Below are positions 58,900 to 64,000 of a stretch of DNA of 64,000 bases, piece by piece. The notes below the pieces were generated by a model. The model saw only the letters and a list, made by a program, of their open reading frames with translations, did not search any database and had not been told where the DNA came from. Each line of letters starts with the position of its first letter. The first letter of the stretch is position 1. Source of the stretch: Candidatus Eiseniibacteriota bacterium (lineage in GTDB: Bacteria > Eisenbacteria > RBG-16-71-46 > CAIMUX01); the NCBI GenBank assembly GCA_020633975.1, contig JACKCR010000002.1, positions 1,674,001 to 1,738,000 of the forward strand. Reading direction: 5' to 3'. The position numbers and the translations under genes are program-made.

Positions 58900-60164
58900 T
58901 CGCAGGACATCTTCGCAACGGTCGTGCTCGATCACTCGCTGTCAACGGGCGCGGGCGCTCGCAGCGCGGTCTACGAGCGCTTCCCTGGATTCTCGGCCCT
59001 GCCGCTCTGGGAGGCGTTCTCTGCCTTGCTCCGAGGGTCGATGCCAGCGGGATCGAAGTCGTTCGCATCCCCGCGAGCTATCGGACTTGGGAGATCGGCG
59101 ACTCCGATTCGACGATGACGGTGAGCCAGCTCCACGTTCCGATCGTCACGTCCATCGGCCTCGGCGAATCGGCCGACCTCGTGCTCTCGACCGCGTACGG
59201 AAGCAGCACGGTGGAGCCGCCGTCTACGGACGGAACCGCGAGCGCGAGCGATCTCTCGATGAACGGAAATGGAGACGTGAAAGGCCAGCTCTTCGTTCGC
59301 CTTCTCGACAACCGGCTCCTGCTCCAAGCAGGCCTCGGCGTACCCGCGGGGAAGGTCGGCCTCGACACGGAGCAGCTCACCGTCGTACAGGCGCTCGGGA
59401 ACCCGCTTCTCGGCTTCCGGATGAAGCACTACGGAGAAGGTCTCGACCTCTCGGGCGGCGCCGCCTTTGCCGTCCCGCTCGGTAGCTCGGTCACGGCCGC
59501 GGTCGGCGCCGGATTCGTGACACGCGGAGCGTACGAGTTCGTGGCCGGAGAAGACGACTTCAAGCCGGGCCAGGAAACCTCCGTATCCGGGGGCGTCGAC
59601 ATTCTCTCGAGCGGCGCACGCCCGGCGCTGCGCCTCGATGCGTCCTACCGGATGTTCGGAGCGGACCAGCTGGGCGACAACGACATCTTCCAGGAAGGGA
59701 ACCAGCTCGAACTCCAGGCGACGACGTCGTTCCGTCCCGCAACCGCGCGCATCGATCTGACCGGCCGGTACGTCCTCAAGGACGACAACGAGATCCTCGA
59801 TCCCCCCGGAACCGACGTCGAGAAGATCGTCATGGATGCCGGGACCGCGTTCTTCGTCCAGGGTGAAGCCGGATTCCTCCTCGGCTCGGCGTTTCTCGGC
59901 GTCTCGGGCAACCTGACGAGTTTCGATGGCGGAGAAGACGGAGACGGTACCACGAGCGAGGCCGCCTACACGGGCAGCACGTTCGGAGTCGGCCCCGTTC
60001 TCGAGTTCGGACTCGGCGACAGCGGACGTCTTCGCCTCGGTGGGCAGTATCTCACCGGGTCGATCGACGAACGCACCTTGGCTGACGAGACCGTGGTTCC
60101 GTCCATCGACCTGAGCGGTTTCGATGTCGTTGTGTCCCTCAGCTGGTCACCTGGAGCTCGATAG
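58896..60164 (+). CDS. Outer-membrane beta-barrel protein of unknown function
   Basis: 422 residues. Long n-region, hydrophobic segment LPWILGPAALGGVLCLAPRV and predicted cleavage near VDA/SG. The mature protein consists of many alternating amphipathic strands with short turns, e.g. QLFVRLLDNRLLLQAGLGVP, SVTAAVGAGFVTRGAYEFVA, PALRLDASYRMFGADQLGDN, VGPVLEFGLGDSGRLRLGGQ, closing with GFDVVVSLSWSPGAR. This is the pattern of a 14- to 16-stranded barrel, although the C-terminal residue is not aromatic. It is translationally coupled to lipoprotein B and is followed by the TssBC-fusion gene. Confidence 0.75.
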   Translation: MIAGHLRNGRARSLAVNGRGRSQRGLRALPWILGPAALGGVLCLAPRVDASGIEVVRIPASYRTWEIGDSDSTMTVSQLHVPIVTSIGLGESADLVLSTAYGSSTVEPPSTDGTASASDLSMNGNGDVKGQLFVRLLDNRLLLQAGLGVPAGKVGLDTEQLTVVQALGNPLLGFRMKHYGEGLDLSGGAAFAVPLGSSVTAAVGAGFVTRGAYEFVAGEDDFKPGQETSVSGGVDILSSGARPALRLDASYRMFGADQLGDNDIFQEGNQLELQATTSFRPATARIDLTGRYVLKDDNEILDPPGTDVEKIVMDAGTAFFVQGEAGFLLGSAFLGVSGNLTSFDGGEDGDGTTSEAAYTGSTFGVGPVLEFGLGDSGRLRLGGQYLTGSIDERTLADETVVPSIDLSGFDVVVSLSWSPGAR

Positions 60165-60213
60165 CGCACGTCCGTAGCAGCGTCGGCAGCACACGTCGGT
60201 AACGCACGTCCCA
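60165..60213 (+). repeat. Short degenerate repeat after the barrel gene stop
   Basis: CACGTC-containing units begin at 60167, 60192 and 60205, with a related GCGTCGG between, a degenerate ~12-13-base repeat starting directly after the stop codon. It ends just before the TssBC-fusion ribosome-site region. Confidence 0.55.
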
Positions 60214-60228
60214 AATGGAGGGCTTCGC

Positions 60229-61827
60229 ATGAGTCCGCACTTGGACTTCTCGTTCGGATTCGGCCCGGGTGGGCGGCGGAAGGAACCCGGAGAATCGACC
60301 CGGATCCTCGTGCTCGGTGACTTCAGCGGGCGGTCATCGCGTGGCGAGGTGGAGCCACTCGGGAACCGAAAGCCTCGCAAGGTGGACCTCGACACCTTCG
60401 ACGACGTGTTCGCCATGCTCGCGCCCCAACTCCGTCTCGACGTCTCGCCGGACCTCACGGTGACGATCACTCCTCGGGAGATCGACGACCTCCATCCCGA
60501 CGCGATCTTCCAGAGCGTGTCCGCCTTCGACGAACTCCGCACTCTCCGCGCGCGTCTCGCAGATCCAAAGACGTTCGCAGACGCGGCGCGGACGTTGGGA
60601 GGCGGCGCAGGATCGTCTTCGGCGGGCGGAACGAGTGCGCCGTCGGCATCCGAGTCAGCGCCGGCATCGGCACCCGATGCAACGTCGGCGGGTGCGCCCC
60701 CCGGCGGCGAAGCCAGCTCTGGCGACGGACTGACGGAGTTTCAGCGCCTTCTTGGCGGCACCGGCGGAAACCGCTCGCCCGGGGCAGGCGGAGCTGGCGC
60801 GACCGGGGGCGCGAGCTCCCGCGGCGACCGCTCCGCTACCTCCCCCGCCGGACGTGTTCGTTCCTGGATCGAGGAGCTGGTCGGTGCACACATCGTTCCC
60901 GACCGCGACCCCTCGCAAGATCTCTACCTCGTCGCGATCGACGATACGATCGGGGAACTGCTTCGCGCGATCCTCCACCACCCTCAGTTCCAGGCTCACG
61001 AATCTGCGTGGAGATCGCTCCAGCAGCTCGTGCAGGACGGAGCCGAGATCGAGTCGATGGAGCTGTTCCTGCTCGACGCCTCGGAAACGGAGTGGACCGA
61101 AGACCTACTCTCCGGAACGGGACTCGCCGGACTTCTCTCCGCGGACCGGAACCCCGGAGATCCCGCTTGGTCGTGGGTCGTCGTCGACCCTCGCGTCGGA
61201 AGCGACGAACGTTCGATCCAGGCGATGGAGGCACTGACACAGCTCGCCGCGAAGGCAGGCACCGCTGTCGTGGGATCCGCTTCGCCGCAGCTCCTGGGAA
61301 CCGACTCCTTAGAGGATCAAGTGGACTCCGGGACTTGGTCGACTCCGACGGGGACGCTCGAGTCCGCGTGGAACGGCCTCCGGTCGAACGCGGCAGCCGA
61401 TCATCTCGCACTTCTCATCCCGCGCGTGCTCCTCAGGCTTCCCTATGGAAAGGCGACCGAACCGCTCGACCGCCTCTCGTTCGAAGAGCTGGGTGGGAGA
61501 GAAGGACACGAAGCCTACCTCTGGGGAAACCCTGCCTACTCGATCGCCCTCGCCGCTAGCATGGCCGCCGAGAGCGAACACGCGCCCGTCTTCGGCCCCG
61601 TTTCCGCGCGAGCCGCGGGACTCGGTTCACTCACGCTCACCGGACTCCCCGTGCACGTACTGAAGGACGACGACGGCCCGGGCATGAAACCGTGCGCCGA
61701 GGCGTTCCTCACCGAACGCGCAGCCGAGGAGCTCACGAAGCGTGGCTTCACTGCGGTCGTGAGCATCCGCAACGCCGACCGCGCGAAGGTGTGGAGGCTG
61801 CGCTCGGTCGCATCGAGCGACGACTGA
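60229..61827 (+). CDS. Type VI secretion sheath TssB-TssC fusion protein
   Basis: 532 residues. Residues ~20-125 match TssB/VipA: RILVLGDFSGRSSRG, RKPRKVDLDTFDDVFAMLAP, VTITPREIDDLHPDAIFQSV, FDELRTLRARLADPKTFADA. A ~75-residue Gly/Ser/Ala linker follows. From ~200 the protein matches TssC/VipB: GELLRAILHHPQFQAHESAW, RSLQQLVQDGAEIESMELFL, GTAVVGSASPQLLGTDSLED, LIPRVLLRLPYGKATEPLDR, EAYLWGNPAYSIALAASMAA, KPCAEAFLTERAAEELTKRG. TssB plus TssC normally total ~660 residues, so this is a compact fused form. Sheath subunits assemble into the contractile tube. No hcp, vgrG, clpV, baseplate or membrane-complex gene is visible. Confidence 0.88.
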   Translation: MSPHLDFSFGFGPGGRRKEPGESTRILVLGDFSGRSSRGEVEPLGNRKPRKVDLDTFDDVFAMLAPQLRLDVSPDLTVTITPREIDDLHPDAIFQSVSAFDELRTLRARLADPKTFADAARTLGGGAGSSSAGGTSAPSASESAPASAPDATSAGAPPGGEASSGDGLTEFQRLLGGTGGNRSPGAGGAGATGGASSRGDRSATSPAGRVRSWIEELVGAHIVPDRDPSQDLYLVAIDDTIGELLRAILHHPQFQAHESAWRSLQQLVQDGAEIESMELFLLDASETEWTEDLLSGTGLAGLLSADRNPGDPAWSWVVVDPRVGSDERSIQAMEALTQLAAKAGTAVVGSASPQLLGTDSLEDQVDSGTWSTPTGTLESAWNGLRSNAAADHLALLIPRVLLRLPYGKATEPLDRLSFEELGGREGHEAYLWGNPAYSIALAASMAAESEHAPVFGPVSARAAGLGSLTLTGLPVHVLKDDDGPGMKPCAEAFLTERAAEELTKRGFTAVVSIRNADRAKVWRLRSVASSDD

Positions 61828-61966
61828 GCCAGCGCGAGTTCGGGAGAGTCGAGCCGACGGATCCGTTACCCAGAGCCCGAGGCTCCTGTCCAAGCGTCAC
61901 GGCCCTAGATGAGAGCCAGATGAGAGTCTCTACGACAGGGGCTGGTCAGGTGGGATGTACCCTCTG

Positions 61967-61972
61967 TAGGCT
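61967..61972 (+). promoter_or_regulatory. Candidate -10 TAGGCT six bases before the response-regulator ATG
   Basis: CTGTAGGCT ends six bases before the ATG at 61979 and no ribosome site exists between them, suggesting a leaderless mRNA for the two-component system. Confidence 0.38.
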
Positions 61973-61978
61973 CTTTGC

Positions 61979-62653
61979 ATGCGAGTTCTGGTCGTAGAGG
62001 ACTACGCGCCGCTCCGGCGCTCCTTGGTCCGGGGCCTGAAGGAGGCCGGATACGCCGTCGACGCTGTGGAGGACGGCAACGACGGGCTCGAGTACGCCTC
62101 GACGGACAGCTACGACGTCGTCGTGCTGGACGTGATGCTGCCCGGTATCGACGGCTTCGAGGTGCTTCGCACGCTACGCTCCCGAAACATCGCGAGTCGC
62201 GTGCTCCTTCTCACCGCACGCGACCAGGTGCGGGATCGCGTCCACGGCCTCGATCTCGGGGCAGACGACTACCTCGTCAAGCCGTTCGCGCTGGCCGAAC
62301 TCCTCGCCCGGATCCGCTCGCTGGTGAGACGTCGTCATCAGATGCACTCCCCCGTCCTCTCGATCGGTCCGCTCGAGATCGACACCGGTGGCCGCGTGGT
62401 GAAACGAGACGGCGTCACGGTCGACCTCACCGCCCGTGAGTACAGCATCCTCGAAATCCTCGCCCTCCGTGCAGGACGGACGGTGACCCGCGAAGAGATC
62501 TGCGATGCGATCTACGATTTCCAAGCGGAGCGGAGCAGCAACGTGGTCGACGTCTACATCGGATACCTGAGAAAGAAGATCGAGCGCCCCGGGGAACCGA
62601 AGCTCCTCGAGACACGACGCGGGCTCGGCTACATCCTGGGAGACAAGGCTTGA
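61979..62653 (+). CDS. OmpR/PhoB-family response regulator
   Basis: 224 residues. The receiver domain is complete: MRVLVVEDYAPLRRSLVRGL (acidic site), VVVLDVMLPGIDGFEVLRTL (phospho-Asp), VLLLTARDQVRDRVHGLDLG (Thr) and YLVKPFALAELLARI (Lys). The C-terminal winged helix shows IDTGGRVVKRDGVTVDLTAR, REEICDAIYDFQAERSSNVV, DVYIGYLRKKIERPGEPKLL and ETRRGLGYIL. It should be phosphorylated by the overlapping histidine kinase. No terminator separates it from the TssBC-fusion gene 150 bases upstream, so it may also read that operon. Confidence 0.94.
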   Translation: MRVLVVEDYAPLRRSLVRGLKEAGYAVDAVEDGNDGLEYASTDSYDVVVLDVMLPGIDGFEVLRTLRSRNIASRVLLLTARDQVRDRVHGLDLGADDYLVKPFALAELLARIRSLVRRRHQMHSPVLSIGPLEIDTGGRVVKRDGVTVDLTAREYSILEILALRAGRTVTREEICDAIYDFQAERSSNVVDVYIGYLRKKIERPGEPKLLETRRGLGYILGDKA

Positions 62654-64000
62654 AGGCGCGTTCGATGTCGCGCGCTCTCGTGCTGGGAAACGCGTTTGGA
62701 ATCGCGCTCGTTCTCCTCATTGCCGGCGTCGCGCTCGACCGTGGGCTCAGTCACGCGCTCCTCCGGGATCTGGACGACTCGCTCGAACACGAGCTCGCCC
62801 TCTTCCTCTCTACGATCAAGCTCACGCCTGACGGCATCGAGACCGACTTCGAGGAACTCGCCATGCCTCAGTTCGAGGAGGAGGACGGGCCCGGCTTTCT
62901 CGAACTGAGACAGCTGGCCGGCGAGTTCGTCTACGAGTCCCCGAGCTGGATCGAGGCACAGATCTCGTGGCCGAACTCCGACCACCTGTCCCTGCCCGTA
63001 GAGACACGACCTTCGCCGCGCGAGTCGGCGGATGGGTCAGGCACCGACGAGCCGGGCCCCGACGAGCAGGCGCCGTACGAAGTGAGTCCCGGCGGAGACC
63101 GGACCCGACCCGCGCAACTGATCGGCGCCGCTAGTACGGAGTTCGGGCGGACCGCGGCCGGCGACCGCGTACGGGGTCGTACGCAAGGGTTCCGTCCGAT
63201 CGTGGAGATCGACTCGGAGCGAGGCCCGGACGAAGAGCCGCCGTCCGGCAACGTGACCTTGGTCCTGACGGTCGCACGGAGCACCGAGAGCATCGACGCG
63301 CTCCAGAACCGGCTCCGACTGCTCCTGCTCGTCGTCGGCGCTGCATCCGGAGTGCTCGCCGTGTTCCTTCTCGGCGCCGTCGTCCGGCGTAGCCTCCGTC
63401 CTCTGGACGCACTGGCGACGGAGATCCGTTCCCTATCGGACGGCGATCTCTCCCGGCGCGTCCCGATGTCGGAGACTCCGATCGAGGTGGAACCGGTGAT
63501 CGCGCGGCTGAACGAACTCCTCGCTGCCCTGGAGCGATCCTTCACCCGGGAACGTCAGTTCTCCCAGGACATCGCACACGAACTCCGAACCCCTCTCGCC
63601 GGGCTCCGCACTTCGTTCGAAGTCACACTTTCGCGCGAACGGGCCGTCGCCCAGTACCGCGAAGAGCTCGACGAAGCGCTGGAGATCGTGATCGGGCTCC
63701 AGGAGATCGTGCAGACGCTGCTCGACCTCGCGCGTCTCGAGTCGGGAGAAGCGGTTCTGGAGAAAACCAACGTCGATCTCGAAGAGCTGGTTCGGTCGAC
63801 GTGGCACGGAGTCACGAGGGCGGCCGAGGAGCGATCGGTCGACCTGACGATCGAAGCCGCGCCCGGCCTCGTCGCGTCGACGGACCAGACACTGCTGCGG
63901 ACCGCACTCCGGAACCTGCTCGACAATGCAGCCGAACATGCGGACCCGGGCGGACACGCCAGTGTCCAACTCCGACGGGAGCAGGACGCCGCATCGCTTG
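62650..64000 (+). CDS. OmpR-partner sensor histidine kinase (3' truncated)
   Basis: At least 450 residues, open to the window edge. The TTG at 62650 overlaps the regulator stop (TTGA) with GGGAG 7 bases upstream; an ATG at 62665 with GAAGG 9 bases upstream is equally possible. Two transmembrane segments (ALVLGNAFGIALVLLIAGVA and LLLLVVGAASGVLAVFLLGA) bracket a ~190-residue, acidic periplasmic domain. HAMP follows (RSLRPLDALATEIRSLSDGD), then the H-box FSQDIAHELRTPLAGLRTSF, and an N-box begins at LRTALRNLLDNAAEHADPGG. The architecture is like CzcS/QseC-type kinases. The glycine boxes lie beyond the edge. Confidence 0.9.
   Translation, partial: MKARSMSRALVLGNAFGIALVLLIAGVALDRGLSHALLRDLDDSLEHELALFLSTIKLTPDGIETDFEELAMPQFEEEDGPGFLELRQLAGEFVYESPSWIEAQISWPNSDHLSLPVETRPSPRESADGSGTDEPGPDEQAPYEVSPGGDRTRPAQLIGAASTEFGRTAAGDRVRGRTQGFRPIVEIDSERGPDEEPPSGNVTLVLTVARSTESIDALQNRLRLLLLVVGAASGVLAVFLLGAVVRRSLRPLDALATEIRSLSDGDLSRRVPMSETPIEVEPVIARLNELLAALERSFTRERQFSQDIAHELRTPLAGLRTSFEVTLSRERAVAQYREELDEALEIVIGLQEIVQTLLDLARLESGEAVLEKTNVDLEELVRSTWHGVTRAAEERSVDLTIEAAPGLVASTDQTLLRTALRNLLDNAAEHADPGGHASVQLRREQDAASL

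Overview
The window is high-GC, gene-dense bacterial chromosome with short intergenic gaps and many 4-base start/stop overlaps. No rRNA, tRNA, insertion sequence, phage module or CRISPR array was seen. The gene content suggests a free-living Gram-negative bacterium from a little-studied phylum of the FCB or Myxococcota/Planctomycetota kind. Pointers are a bacterial alpha-2-macroglobulin, porin-like and outer-membrane proteins, CsgG-like lipoproteins, a carboxypeptidase-regulatory/VWA envelope protein, a eukaryotic-type IleRS, a 2-oxoacid:ferredoxin oxidoreductase and SpoVG-family regulators. This phylum-level guess is inference; no marker gene in the window settles it.

Layout. 1-2.7 kb: end of an alpha-2-macroglobulin gene and an exported TPR protein with a degenerate trypsin-like domain. 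2.7-3.1 kb: repeat-rich spacer. 3.1-6.2 kb (minus): a glutamate-cysteine-ligase-like/CBS protein overlapping an aspartoacylase-family hydrolase. 6.2-16.5 kb (plus): a long signalling and transport run with a histidine kinase, an NTT-type nucleotide transporter fused to HEAT repeats, a cyclic-nucleotide-binding protein, a receiver protein, a porin-like protein, a PstS-like protein and two more kinases. 16.5-18.3 kb: moeZ and a small membrane protein. 18.5-27.4 kb: a leucine/isovalerate degradation cluster (mccB, enoyl-CoA hydratase, mccA, separate biotin carrier, HMG-CoA lyase), interrupted by a small lipoprotein, a candidate structured RNA, two tandem spoVG-like genes and a TauE-type permease. 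Together the enzymes take 3-methylcrotonyl-CoA to acetoacetate and acetyl-CoA.

27.5-33.3 kb: an exported protein of unknown function, an ArsR/DUF2087 regulator with a palindromic operator candidate, then (minus) two 24-residue membrane peptides, an ECF sigma factor and an overlapping composite anti-sigma-like/VWA protein. 33.7-38 kb: ileS and a histone-deacetylase-family hydrolase. 38-42.1 kb (minus): PLP decarboxylase, moeA, moaC and mobA in one overlapping operon. 42.2-44 kb (minus): a Cys-rich repeat protein and a periplasmic cyclophilin. 44.4-47.2 kb: korA-korB. 47.2-49.3 kb (minus): acyltransferase and glycosyltransferase. 49.3-54.7 kb: an exported protein, a SNF2 helicase and its SWIM partner. 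54.7-55.7 kb (minus): a cation diffusion facilitator.

55.98-61.83 kb is the most unusual part: two CsgG-like lipoproteins (one carrying a peptidoglycan-binding domain), an outer-membrane protein and a single-polypeptide fusion of the T6SS sheath subunits TssB and TssC, with no other T6SS gene in view. A two-component system follows to the window end. The best candidates for something undescribed are this operon, the paired 24-residue membrane proteins beside the sigma/VWA operon, and the SpoVG pair with its structured upstream region.
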